Source: Porticoccus sp002390525
GTDB lineage: Bacteria > Pseudomonadota > Gammaproteobacteria > Pseudomonadales > Porticoccaceae
Assembly (NCBI GenBank): GCA_943846655.1
Contig: OX044352.1
Span: forward strand, 1,116,001-1,180,000
Length of the DNA stretch: 64,000 bases
Direction of reading: 5' to 3'
Shown: piece by piece, positions 9,020-18,089 of the stretch
Layout: each line of letters opens with the position of its first letter
How positions within the stretch are numbered: the first letter of the stretch is position 1
The notes under the pieces: generated by a model
The model's database searches: none
Told to the model about the DNA's origin: nothing
The model's input: only the letters and a program-made list of their open reading frames with translations
Made by a program: the position numbers and the translations under genes

Positions 9020-9878
9020 ATTTTGTTGAGTATGTTAACTTTGAAAGCAACGAAGCGAGGGTATTACGCATCTTGCTTCTAGCTACAATCATATCAATAG
9101 CACCATGCTCAAGAAGAAACTCAGCACGCTGAAAACCTTTTGGAAGTTTCTGACGGATAGTTTGCTCGATGATATTTGGGCCTGCAAAGCCAGCTCTTGC
9201 ATTAGGCTCTGCAATATTAATATCGCCAAGCAATGCGAGACTTGCTGACACCCCACCATATACCGGGTCTGTCATTACAGATATATAAGGAATACTATTA
9301 ACTTTTAGCTTTTCTATGACTGCACTTGTCTTCGCCATCTGCATTAATGAGATCAGCGCTTCTTGCATACGCGCGCCACCAGTTGCTGAAAAACAAATTA
9401 AGGGTGTTTTTTGCTCAAGAGCCATGTGTGCAGCGCGTGTAAAGCGCTCGCCAACAACATAACCCATAGATCCACCGTGAAACGTGAATTCGAACGCCAC
9501 CACAATAACAGGAATGTCTTTTAGAGTTCCTTTAAATGCAATTAAGGCATCATCCTCTCCTGTGAGCTTTTGTGCTTCTGTTAGTCTATCTTTATATTTC
9601 TTAACATCTTTGAATTTAAGTCGATCAATAGGTTTCACTTCGGTTGCTATCTCTTGACGATTATTTTTATCCAAGAATATATCAATCCTTTTTCTTGCAC
9701 TTATTCTTATATGATGTTGGCATTTTGGACAAACAAATAGATTTTTTTCAAGTTCTGGGCGGTACAAAGGCGAACTACATTTCGGGCATTTTGTCCAAAT
9801 ACCCTCAGGAACATTTTGGGTGCGGTCCTTCACTCTAGTAGCAGGACCCTTAGGTCGAATCTTTTCCAGCCAGCTCAT
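8985..9878 (-). CDS. accD: Acetyl-CoA carboxylase carboxyltransferase subunit beta AccD
   Basis: Together with AccA transfers carboxyl from biotin to acetyl-CoA, the first step of fatty-acid synthesis. 297 residues. An N-terminal zinc ribbon with Cys31, Cys34, Cys50 and Cys53 (CPKC...CPKC) is followed by the crotonase-like carboxyltransferase core with FTFHGGSMGYVVGER, SATGGARMQE and DPVYGGVSASLA. It starts MSWLEKIRPKG, typical of the family. It lies 30 bases after trpA and overlaps folC. Confidence 0.97.
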   Translation of the reverse strand: MSWLEKIRPKGPATRVKDRTQNVPEGIWTKCPKCSSPLYRPELEKNLFVCPKCQHHIRISARKRIDIFLDKNNRQEIATEVKPIDRLKFKDVKKYKDRLTEAQKLTGEDDALIAFKGTLKDIPVIVVAFEFTFHGGSMGYVVGERFTRAAHMALEQKTPLICFSATGGARMQEALISLMQMAKTSAVIEKLKVNSIPYISVMTDPVYGGVSASLALLGDINIAEPNARAGFAGPNIIEQTIRQKLPKGFQRAEFLLEHGAIDMIVARSKMRNTLASLLSKLTYSTKYDVKDAIKNSP

Positions 9879-9908
9879 AATAATTCTCGTTTCATAAATA
9901 TATCAATA

Positions 9909-10724
9909 TTATTTATCAAGGGCGCTTCTTATATCGCTTATAATTCTAGAGACTGCATCAACGTATACTGCAGGGTCGATTTCTTTTGTTTCGGCAAGTT
10001 CTGCAATTTTCTTAACTATAGCGCTACCGACCACTACACCGTTTGATATATCAGCAACAGCCCTCGCTGTTACGCCATCTTTTATTCCAAAACCAACGCA
10101 CACAGGCAGTTTAGTTAGTGATTGAATGTTACCAACATGCTTTTGTACGGAATCAATTTCTAAATTTCCAGCACCAGTAACACCATTTAGTGACACATAG
10201 TAAACAAAACCACCAGCCATTTTCGTGACTTTTTCCTGTCTTAACTGGCTGCTTGTTGGCGCTAAAAGAAATATATTTTCTATATTAGAGCTTTTCAATT
10301 TGTCGTTAAAAGTAACAGCCTCCTCTGGTGGCAGGTCTACAGTAAGGACACCATCAACCTCTGATGTCGTTGCTAGCTCAATAAATTTATCGTAACCCAT
10401 TCTCTCAATAGGATTTGTATAGCCCATCAGTATAATTGGTGTAATAGTATCAGATTCACGGAATTTTTTAACTAAAGATAAGGCTTCCCCGAGGTTACTT
10501 CCATTTTCTAATGCTCTCTCATGTGCCCTCTGTATTACTGGTCCCTCAGCAGTTGGATCCGAAAAAGGTATACCTAGCTCTATTATATTACTTCCACTTT
10601 TAACTAACGCATGCATAAGGGGAAGAGTTATATGTTTCATGGGGTCTCCAAGAACTATATAAGAAATGAGAGCTTTTTTATTTTCTTTACTAAGCCGCTC
10701 AAAACATTTGGCAATTCTATTCAC
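9909..10724 (-). CDS. trpA: Tryptophan synthase alpha subunit TrpA
   Basis: Cleaves indole-3-glycerol phosphate and channels indole to TrpB. 271 residues from the start chosen here. The catalytic Glu lies in NIIELGIPFSDP and the catalytic Asp in LTVDLPPEE; FVYYVSLNGVTGAG and VCVGFGI form the phosphate-binding part. I chose GTG at 10724, giving MNRIAKCFERLSKENKKALI, because an AAGGAAA site sits about 8 bases upstream and the N-terminus then matches the family. A longer reading starting at 10760 is also open. It follows trpB after 55 bases. Confidence 0.95.
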   Translation of the reverse strand: MNRIAKCFERLSKENKKALISYIVLGDPMKHITLPLMHALVKSGSNIIELGIPFSDPTAEGPVIQRAHERALENGSNLGEALSLVKKFRESDTITPIILMGYTNPIERMGYDKFIELATTSEVDGVLTVDLPPEEAVTFNDKLKSSNIENIFLLAPTSSQLRQEKVTKMAGGFVYYVSLNGVTGAGNLEIDSVQKHVGNIQSLTKLPVCVGFGIKDGVTARAVADISNGVVVGSAIVKKIAELAETKEIDPAVYVDAVSRIISDIRSALDK

Positions 10725-10779
10725 GAAAAATTTCCTTTTTAATTGATATTTTTTAGTCACAAAATTTTATGGGGCAACT

Positions 10780-12009
10780 CTACAAAGAAATCCCATCTAT
10801 TTCTGCCACAGTAAGAATATCTTTGTCTCCTCGACCAGATAGATTGATTATAATCATTTGATCTGGTCCCATTGATGCAGCAAGTTTTTCTGCATATGCA
10901 ATTGCATGGCTTGTCTCCAGTGCAGGGATGATACCTTCAGTTTGGGTAAGAGAATAAAATGCAGACATAGCTTCATCATCATCAACAGTTACGTAATTAA
11001 CGCGACCAAGATCCTTCAGCCACGAGTGTTCTGGTCCAACCCCAGGATAATCTAATCCTGCAGATATAGAATGAGTTTCAATGATTTGACCATTTTCGTC
11101 TTCCATTAAATAGGTGCGATTACCGTGAAGCACTCCCGGAATTCCATCATTCAAAGGAGCAGCATGCTTGCCAGTAGATACTCCGAAACCCCCTGCTTCG
11201 ACTCCATACATCTCTACAGATTGGTCCTTTAGAAATGGGTGGAACAAGCCTATAGCGTTTGATCCGCCTCCTACACATGCGACAAGCGCATCTGGTAAAT
11301 TTCCTGTTTGAGCTAATGACTGCTCACGAGCCTCACGGCCCATTATTGACTGGAAGTTACGAACTATCTCTGGATATGGATGCGGTCCACAGCATGTACC
11401 AATTATATAAAAAGTATCATCTACATTACTTACCCAATCCCTAAGCGCCTCGTTTAATGCATCCTTAAGTGTTCTTGATCCAGATGAAACAGGAATTACT
11501 GTAGCTCCAAGCAGCTTCATTCGATAAACATTTAAAGATTGACGCTGAATATCCTCTTCGCCCATGAAAATATGGCATTCCAAACCTAATCTTGCTGCAA
11601 CAGTCGCCGTCGCTACACCGTGCTGACCAGCCCCTGTCTCAGCAATCACTCTTTTTTTTCCAGTATACTTGGCTAATAAGGCTTGGCCGATAGCACTATT
11701 TATTTTATGAGCACCAGTGTGATTTAGGTCTTCTCTTTTTAAGTAAATTTTGGCACCCCCTACATTTTTGGTCCATCGTTCTGCAAAGTAAAGAGGTGAT
11801 GGTCTTCCAACATAATGGGCTAAGTCGTAATCAATTTGAGCTTGGAATTCAGGGTCATCTTTTAGTCTTTCATATAATGAAGTCAGCTGATCGAGAGCAT
11901 AGACTAGCGTCTCAGATACAAATCTACCTCCATAAGGACCAAAATGTCCGTTTTCATCTGGCATTTGATCAAAATTTATAGTCTCGCAATCATCTGAAAA
12001 ATTTTCCAC
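10780..12009 (-). CDS. trpB: Tryptophan synthase beta subunit TrpB
   Basis: PLP enzyme joining indole and serine to give tryptophan. 409 residues from the chosen start. Seen: HFGPYGGRFVSETL, the PLP lysine motif in LNHTGAHKINSAIGQ, AETGAGQHGVATATVAA, the phosphate loop CVGGGSNAIG and the C-terminal LSGRGDKD. I prefer the GTG at 12009 because GGAG lies six bases upstream; a TTG at 12021 and an ATG at 11964 are alternatives. It forms a trpF-trpB-trpA group, inserted ahead of accD-folC. Confidence 0.96.
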   Translation of the reverse strand: MENFSDDCETINFDQMPDENGHFGPYGGRFVSETLVYALDQLTSLYERLKDDPEFQAQIDYDLAHYVGRPSPLYFAERWTKNVGGAKIYLKREDLNHTGAHKINSAIGQALLAKYTGKKRVIAETGAGQHGVATATVAARLGLECHIFMGEEDIQRQSLNVYRMKLLGATVIPVSSGSRTLKDALNEALRDWVSNVDDTFYIIGTCCGPHPYPEIVRNFQSIMGREAREQSLAQTGNLPDALVACVGGGSNAIGLFHPFLKDQSVEMYGVEAGGFGVSTGKHAAPLNDGIPGVLHGNRTYLMEDENGQIIETHSISAGLDYPGVGPEHSWLKDLGRVNYVTVDDDEAMSAFYSLTQTEGIIPALETSHAIAYAEKLAASMGPDQMIIINLSGRGDKDILTVAEIDGISL

Positions 12010-12045
12010 GTATATCTCCAAAATATTAAGTAAAGGATTATCGAC

Positions 12046-12666
12046 CTAGCACAAAGAGCATTTATCAACAAATATCTGCATTAATTTACTCGATTTTACT
12101 CCAGGTGAAATTTCTACACCACCACTAACATCTAAGGCGTAAGGATTTACGGTTGCAATTGCATCATCGATATTATCTGGGTTTAAGCCACCAGCAAGAA
12201 TTACTTGCTGGCCATTTAGCTCGGAAAGCCTGCTCCAATCAAATATTTTCCCAGTGCCTCCATACTTATCTTTTGACCAGGTATCAAACAAAAATCCTAG
12301 TGCTGAAGGATAATCTGATATTGACTTATTTATGTCCATACCATCCTGCATACGTAATGCTTTTATATATGGTCTAGAGAACTGAATGCAATAGGCTTCA
12401 TCCTCATCGCCATGAAACTGTAAGACATCTGGCTGAACCAGATTAATTATTTTTTTTACTTGATCAGCAGGTTCGTTTACAAATAAAGCAACTACCGATA
12501 CGAAAGGACCTACTGCAACAGCAATCTTTGATGCGATAAGTGGATCAACATATCTTGGACTTTTTGAATAGAAAACCAGCCCTATTGCGTCAACTCCAAT
12601 ATTAGCAGCAAACGTGGCATCCTCTATGCTCGTGATACCACATACTTTTACTCTAATTCTTTTCAT
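12046..12666 (-). CDS. trpF: Phosphoribosylanthranilate isomerase TrpF
   Basis: Third step of tryptophan synthesis (PRA to CdRP). 206 residues starting at ATG 12666 (MKRIRVKVCGITSIEDA), the normal family N-terminus; the same frame is open further upstream to 12780 but those residues do not look like TrpF. Catalytic Cys in VKVCGIT (residue 9), FYSKSPRYV, LQFHGDE, the catalytic Asp in FLFDTWSKD, ILAGGLNPDNI and LDVSGGVEISPG complete the TIM-barrel motifs. No trpC, trpD or trpE is in the window. Confidence 0.95.
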   Translation of the reverse strand: MKRIRVKVCGITSIEDATFAANIGVDAIGLVFYSKSPRYVDPLIASKIAVAVGPFVSVVALFVNEPADQVKKIINLVQPDVLQFHGDEDEAYCIQFSRPYIKALRMQDGMDINKSISDYPSALGFLFDTWSKDKYGGTGKIFDWSRLSELNGQQVILAGGLNPDNIDDAIATVNPYALDVSGGVEISPGVKSSKLMQIFVDKCSLC

Positions 12667-12784
12667 GATAGAAGCCGCTTTTAAAGTAAGAAATTTAAAG
12701 AAACATTGTATCAAAAAGGTGCTATGAAACCTATGATTTTGGTGTAATGCCCAAAAAGAGTATTTAGATTTCAATATCATATTG

Positions 12785-13558
12785 TCATAAAAATTTGGGC
12801 CCGAATTTGTATTTCGGTATAGAGAATTCTTCAGGGTATTTTATACCACACAGATATAACCCGTTACTCGGCGCTGTTGGAGCAGCAATAGTTCTGTCCC
12901 TTTTAAAAATTAAACTGCTTATCCACTCTGGCGGGCGCTCTCCCTTTCCAATTATTATTAGACTACCTACTATATTTCTTACCATATGATGAAGAAAAGA
13001 ATTTGCAGTAATCTCAAAAATAACCAGATTATCTTCTCTCCATGCCTTAACAAATTGAACGTTCCTATTTGGAGATAAGGACTGACAACCTGCAGCTCTA
13101 AATGAGGTGAAATCATGCTCACCAAGTAAATACTTTGAAGCAATATTCATCAGCTTTTCATCTAAATTATTTTTTTCCCAAGTTAAGTGATTATGCTGAA
13201 GAGCGGATCGATAGGATTGATTAGAAATATAGTAACGATACGTTCTTGTAAGTGCACTATAGCGGGCATGAAATTCTGGTTTTTTTTCATCAATCCAATG
13301 GATTCTTATATTTTTTGGTAAATTAGCATTTACTCCTAGCAACCACTGTCTTGATGATCTTTCTGAAGTCGTATCAAAATGTATAATTTGATTTAGTCCA
13401 TGCACACCAGTATCTGTTCGACCAGCACAGATTGTATCAATCGGTTCGTTTGCGACGCTAGAGAGAGCCAATTCAACTTCGTGTTGTATACTGGGGCTAT
13501 GTATTTGTTTCTGCCAACCACAATATTTTGACCCATCATATTCGACTGCAGCTGCCAT
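12785..13558 (-). CDS. truA: tRNA pseudouridine synthase A TruA
   Basis: Makes pseudouridine at tRNA positions 38-40. 257 residues from ATG 13558. It begins MAAAVEYDGSKYCGWQKQ; the catalytic Asp is in CAGRTDTGVH (~52). LTRTYRYYI, FTSFRAAGCQ and FLHHMVRNIVGSLI are the other family motifs. The reading frame upstream of the ATG encodes the plausible continuation CGFTR, like the GFSR-type residues that precede this point in Pseudomonas TruA, but I see no canonical start there; the real N-terminus may therefore be slightly longer. It lies between asd and trpF. Confidence 0.94.
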   Translation of the reverse strand: MAAAVEYDGSKYCGWQKQIHSPSIQHEVELALSSVANEPIDTICAGRTDTGVHGLNQIIHFDTTSERSSRQWLLGVNANLPKNIRIHWIDEKKPEFHARYSALTRTYRYYISNQSYRSALQHNHLTWEKNNLDEKLMNIASKYLLGEHDFTSFRAAGCQSLSPNRNVQFVKAWREDNLVIFEITANSFLHHMVRNIVGSLIIIGKGERPPEWISSLIFKRDRTIAAPTAPSNGLYLCGIKYPEEFSIPKYKFGPKFL

Positions 13559-13680
13559 CCTAGTGAAGCCGCAAGGAAGCTCTTTGCCACTAGGAACAAG
13601 ACAGTTTTTTTTATATTTCCAGATTTTATCGATTTCCTTTTATCCTTTGTGATATTTGATTGTGTGTATCTATATCAAAG

Positions 13681-14790
13681 CTACAGGAGCAATATGAGCA
13701 TTCTTCTAAGAGGCTCTGCTGCCCCCCATAAAAGTTGATCGCCAACAGTAAAGGCTGATAGATAATTATCACCAATATTCATTTTTCTGAGCCTACCCAC
13801 CGGAATAGAAAGGGAGCCACTCACTTTTGCTGGAGTGAGTTCTGTTAATGTTGAGTTTTTGTTATTTGGTATAACTGATACCCATTCATTAGCATCTTTA
13901 AGGATATCTTCAATTTCATCAATTGAGACATCTTTATTAAGTTTTATGGTGAAGGCTTGACTGTGACTTCGCATGGCACCAACTCTGACGCAGATACCAT
14001 CAATTGGTATCAAATTTGATGATGAGTTACATAGAATTTTGTTAGTTTCAGCCTGACCTTTCCATTCTTCCTTACTCTGGCCATTATCTAACTGTGTATC
14101 AATCCAGGGTAGTAGACTACCTGCCAATGGAGCACCAAAATTATCTTTAGGAAATGCTGGACTCAGCATAGCCTTAGAGATTTTTTTATCTATCTCTAAA
14201 ATCTCAGTTGTTTGATTTATGATATCGCCTTTTACGGATTTATAAAGTTCGCCCATCTGACATAATAATTCACGCATATTTTTTGCACCCGCACCAGATG
14301 CAGCCTGATAGGTCATGGACGAAGTCCACTCTATTAATCCTTCAGCAAACAGTCCGCCAAGGGACATTAACATTAAGCTAACTGTGCAGTTTCCACCTAT
14401 AAAATCTTTAGAGCCGCTAGCAATAGCTTTTTTCAAAGAATTTAAATTTATAGGGTCTAGGCATATTACTGAATTTTTACTCATTCTTAGTGTGGATGCT
14501 GCATCTATCCAATAGCCAGTCCAGCCTGATTTACGAAGAGAAGTATGAATAGATTCTGTATATTCTCCGCCCTGACAAGTGATGATAATATCGAGTTTAG
14601 ATAGTGATTGAATGTCATTGGCGTCACCAAGGGGCTCAGTCTGCCCACTTATTACCGGCCCAGAATGTCCAATTTGTGAGGTAGAAAAAAAATGGGGATC
14701 AATTTTAGAGAAGTCGCCCTCCTCTTTCATTCGATCCAGAAGCACGGAGCCCACCATTCCTCTCCAACCAACAAAGCCTACTCTTTTCAT
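13681..14790 (-). CDS. asd: Aspartate-semialdehyde dehydrogenase Asd
   Basis: Reduces aspartyl phosphate to aspartate semialdehyde, the branch point to Lys, Met and Thr. 369 residues, the gammaproteobacterial length. N-terminal nucleotide motif VGFVGWRGMVGSVL; catalytic Cys in FIGGNCTVSLMLMSLGGL (~135); QAASGAGAKNMRE; substrate-binding RVGAMRSHSQAFTIKL. It starts 42 bases after the leuB stop and is probably co-transcribed with leuCDB. fimV, found next in Pseudomonas, is absent. Confidence 0.97.
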   Translation of the reverse strand: MKRVGFVGWRGMVGSVLLDRMKEEGDFSKIDPHFFSTSQIGHSGPVISGQTEPLGDANDIQSLSKLDIIITCQGGEYTESIHTSLRKSGWTGYWIDAASTLRMSKNSVICLDPINLNSLKKAIASGSKDFIGGNCTVSLMLMSLGGLFAEGLIEWTSSMTYQAASGAGAKNMRELLCQMGELYKSVKGDIINQTTEILEIDKKISKAMLSPAFPKDNFGAPLAGSLLPWIDTQLDNGQSKEEWKGQAETNKILCNSSSNLIPIDGICVRVGAMRSHSQAFTIKLNKDVSIDEIEDILKDANEWVSVIPNNKNSTLTELTPAKVSGSLSIPVGRLRKMNIGDNYLSAFTVGDQLLWGAAEPLRRMLILLL

Positions 14791-14832
14791 ATTTATTTAA
14801 CCATTAGGGTTTTATATCTAAATATTAGCACG

Positions 14833-15927
14833 TTAACTATCTTGGCCTTTTTTAATCGCTGTAACAACTGCGTTACCCATTTCAGAGGTAGTCACTATTT
14901 TTTCGTCTTTGCTACAAATATCTGGTGTACGAAGCCCGGAATTTAAGACATCATTAACAGCTCTTTCAATAGAACTAGCGGCTTGTGGTTCAGACAGAGA
15001 ATAGCGCAGCATCATTGAAGCAGACAATATGGTTGCTAAAGGGTTGGCGATACCAAGGCCTGCGATGTCAGGTGCCGATCCATGGCAGGGCTCATACAAG
15101 CCTTTTGAGTTTTTATCTAATGCTGCAGATGGAAGCATACCAATAGAGCCAGTTAACATTGCAGCTGCATCAGAGAGAATATCACCAAACATATTTCCGG
15201 TTACTATAACGTCGAATTGTTTTGGCTCTTTAACAAGTTGCATGGCTGCATTATCAACATACATATGTGAGAGGGCTACTTCAGGGTAACTAATGCTAAG
15301 GTCCTCCATGATTTCACGCCAAAGTATAGTAGCCTCCAATACATTTGCCTTATCAACCGAACAAACTCTTTTATCTCTTAACATAGCTGCATCAAAAGCA
15401 AGTTTACCAATACGATAAATTTCAGATTCAGAATATTTATATGTGTTATATCCCTCCCGTTCTCCACTCTCTAATGTCCTTATACCTCTGGGTTCCCCGA
15501 AATATATACCCCCTGTTAATTCTCTAACAATTAAAAGATCAAGGCCAGAAACCACTTCAGGTTTTAATGAAGAAGCATCTATAAGCTGAGGATATAATAT
15601 TGCAGGTCTCAGATTCCCAAAAAATTCTAGTGATGATCGAAGTTTGAGAAGCCCTGTTTCTGGTCGCAAAGCTCTCTCAAGATTGTCCCATTTTGGCCCG
15701 CCTACAGAGCCCATAAGTATAGCATCACTTTTATTAGCTTTTTCAATTGTAACTTTAGGACATGGGTCTCCAGTTTTATCGTAGGCAGAGCCACCTATTA
15801 AAGCTTCAGTTATATCAATACTCAACGAATATACTTCTGCCACTCTGTGGAGCACTTTAACTGCCTCATTTACAATCTCAGGGCCGATGCAGTCTCCCTT
15901 TAGAATAAGAACTTTTTTGATTGCCAT
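14833..15927 (-). CDS. leuB: 3-isopropylmalate dehydrogenase LeuB
   Basis: NAD-dependent oxidative decarboxylation of 3-isopropylmalate in leucine synthesis. 364 residues. Seen: LKGDCIGPEI at the N-terminus, GSVGGPKWDN, the substrate-binding arginines in LLKLRSSLEFFGNLRPA, RELTGGIYFG, the Asp cluster NMFGDILSDAAAML and the NAD site PCHGSAPDIAG. It follows leuD after 27 bases. Confidence 0.97.
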   Translation of the reverse strand: MAIKKVLILKGDCIGPEIVNEAVKVLHRVAEVYSLSIDITEALIGGSAYDKTGDPCPKVTIEKANKSDAILMGSVGGPKWDNLERALRPETGLLKLRSSLEFFGNLRPAILYPQLIDASSLKPEVVSGLDLLIVRELTGGIYFGEPRGIRTLESGEREGYNTYKYSESEIYRIGKLAFDAAMLRDKRVCSVDKANVLEATILWREIMEDLSISYPEVALSHMYVDNAAMQLVKEPKQFDVIVTGNMFGDILSDAAAMLTGSIGMLPSAALDKNSKGLYEPCHGSAPDIAGLGIANPLATILSASMMLRYSLSEPQAASSIERAVNDVLNSGLRTPDICSKDEKIVTTSEMGNAVVTAIKKGQDS

Positions 15928-15954
15928 AAGAGATCCTCTAGTAAAAAATAAGAT

Positions 15955-16599
15955 TTATTTTATAGCCCCAAAGACCCATGGCACTTTTTTCATATGCTTA
16001 TTTTCGTATGCTTTTATTGTATCAATCTCCTTTAATGTCAAATCAATCTCATCAAGCCCATCTAGAAGGCAACGTTTACTAAACTGATCAATAGAGAATT
16101 TAAAGGCATTTGATGGAGTCAATACAGATTGGTTATCAAGATCTATTGTGAGCTCATAGCCTTCTTTTTTATGAACTTCAGAAAAAAAATTATTGATAAT
16201 TTTCTTATTAAAAACAATAGGTAATATACCATTTTTAATGCAATTTATATAAAATATATCAGCAAAACTTGGTGCTAATATTGCCCTAAAACCAAAATCA
16301 TCTAAAGCCCAAGGTGCGTGCTCACGACTAGAGCCACAACCGAAGTTTTCTTGCGCTAAGAGTATCGTAGCTCCTTTATAACGGGGCTGATTTAATGGAA
16401 AATCAGTAACTAGAGGTCTATCATCGCAAGGTTCTCCTGGTTTTCCTTCATCACGATACCTCAATTCATCAAAAAGATTTGCCCCAAAACCAGTTCGCTT
16501 TATTGATTTTAAAAATTGTTTGGGAATAATCATATCCGTATCTATGTTAGATCTATTTATACCTACAACTAGGCCAGTATGATTAATGAATGATTTCAT
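15955..16599 (-). CDS. leuD: 3-isopropylmalate dehydratase small subunit LeuD
   Basis: Swivelling domain of isopropylmalate isomerase, partner of LeuC. 214 residues. Motifs NRSNIDTDMIIPKQFLK, the catalytic LLAQENFGCGSSREHAPWAL and the FYINCIKNGILPI segment match LeuD. The start overlaps the leuC stop by one base (TAATG), implying translational coupling and matched subunit amounts. Confidence 0.97.
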   Translation of the reverse strand: MKSFINHTGLVVGINRSNIDTDMIIPKQFLKSIKRTGFGANLFDELRYRDEGKPGEPCDDRPLVTDFPLNQPRYKGATILLAQENFGCGSSREHAPWALDDFGFRAILAPSFADIFYINCIKNGILPIVFNKKIINNFFSEVHKKEGYELTIDLDNQSVLTPSNAFKFSIDQFSKRCLLDGLDEIDLTLKEIDTIKAYENKHMKKVPWVFGAIK

Positions 16600-18038
16600 T
16601 ATGGCTGCACTCCATATTTGCGGACATCAATTATATGTCCTGCAATAGCAGCGGCTGCAGCCATAGACGGACTTAACAAATGTGTACGTCCCCCTGTGCC
16701 CTGTCTTCCTTCAAAGTTACGATTAGAAGTAGAAGCGCAATGTTGTCCAGAACCTAACTTATCTGCATTCATTGCCAAACACATTGAACAGCCAGGTTCA
16801 CGCCAATCCATACCTGCATCTTTGAAAATTTTATCTAAACCTTCTGATTCGGCTTGTGCTTTTACCATCTGAGAGCCAGGTACCACTAATACCTGTTTTA
16901 CTGTATTTGCAACTTTATTACCTTTTGCGATTAAAGCTGCAGCTCGCATATCCTCAATACGAGAATTTGTGCAAGAGCCAATGAAGACGAAATCAACTGG
17001 TATCTCTGTTATGGGCATACCACCCTTTAGACCCATGTAACTAAGGGCCTGTTTGATTGATTGTCTTTTTTGTGGGTCAGGCTCATCTTCTGGAGTAGGT
17101 ATGAAACCGTTTACAGGAAGCACCATTTCTGGTGATGTACCCCAAGTAACTTGCGGCAAAATATCTTGTCCTGAAAGCTCTACCTCTGAATCAAAGCATG
17201 CATTTTCGTCACTTTTTAATGTACTCCAATAATTGGCTGCAATATCCCAAGTATCTCCTGTTGGAGAAAACTTTCTACCTTTGAAATAATCAATAGTTTT
17301 AGTATCTACAGCTACCATACCAATTCTTGCACCAGCTTCTATTGCCATATTACAAACCGTCATTCGACCTTCAATCGACATATCTAAAAACACCTGACCA
17401 GCAAACTCAATAGCGTAGCCAGTGCCACCTGCTGTACCAATTTTTCCAATAATAGCCAAAACAACATCTTTTGGAGTAACGCCCAAACCTAATTTTCCTG
17501 TTACTGTTACACGCATATTCTTCATTTTTTTTGTTACTAGGCACTGTGTTGCGAGAACATGCTCAACTTCTGATGTCCCTATTCCATGGGCTAAACAACC
17601 AAATGCACCGTGTGTAGCTGTGTGGGAGTCTCCGCAAACTACGGTCATTCCAGGCAAAGAAGCACCTAGCTCTGGGCCCATCACATGCACTATACCTTGC
17701 CCCATTTCATTCATACGAAACTCACGTATGCCAAAATAATCGCAGTTATAATCGAGAGTTTTTACTTGAATACGAGACACTTCATCTGGGATAGCATCGA
17801 CACCAGCCTCTCTCTCTTTTGTATCTGTAGATATATTATGATCTGGAGTAGCAATGTTCATATCTAAGCGCCATGGCTTTCTATTTGCTATCCTGAGGCC
17901 CTCGAAGGCTTGAGGTGAAGTGACTTCGTGTAAAATATGCCTATCTATATAAATTAGAGAGGAGCCATCAGTTCTTTGTTTTACCAAATGAACTTCCCAC
18001 AACTTATCATATAATGTTTTTTGGGTGTTTTTAATCAT
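16599..18038 (-). CDS. leuC: 3-isopropylmalate dehydratase large subunit LeuC
   Basis: Aconitase-family subunit carrying the [4Fe-4S] cluster for 2- to 3-isopropylmalate isomerisation. 479 residues. It begins MIKNTQKTLYDKLWEVHLV. Cluster ligands are in FIGSCTNSRIEDMR and in EPGCSMCLAMN; CGDSHTATHGAFG and STSNRNFEGRQG are the other aconitase signatures. First gene of leuCDB; no leader-peptide attenuator with leucine codons was visible in the short gap to the acyl-CoA dehydrogenase gene. Confidence 0.97.
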   Translation of the reverse strand: MIKNTQKTLYDKLWEVHLVKQRTDGSSLIYIDRHILHEVTSPQAFEGLRIANRKPWRLDMNIATPDHNISTDTKEREAGVDAIPDEVSRIQVKTLDYNCDYFGIREFRMNEMGQGIVHVMGPELGASLPGMTVVCGDSHTATHGAFGCLAHGIGTSEVEHVLATQCLVTKKMKNMRVTVTGKLGLGVTPKDVVLAIIGKIGTAGGTGYAIEFAGQVFLDMSIEGRMTVCNMAIEAGARIGMVAVDTKTIDYFKGRKFSPTGDTWDIAANYWSTLKSDENACFDSEVELSGQDILPQVTWGTSPEMVLPVNGFIPTPEDEPDPQKRQSIKQALSYMGLKGGMPITEIPVDFVFIGSCTNSRIEDMRAAALIAKGNKVANTVKQVLVVPGSQMVKAQAESEGLDKIFKDAGMDWREPGCSMCLAMNADKLGSGQHCASTSNRNFEGRQGTGGRTHLLSPSMAAAAAIAGHIIDVRKYGVQP

Positions 18039-18089
18039 TTGCGTATTCAGCTAATGCTGCTCATAATGTTAATTTTAGGGTGACGAAAT

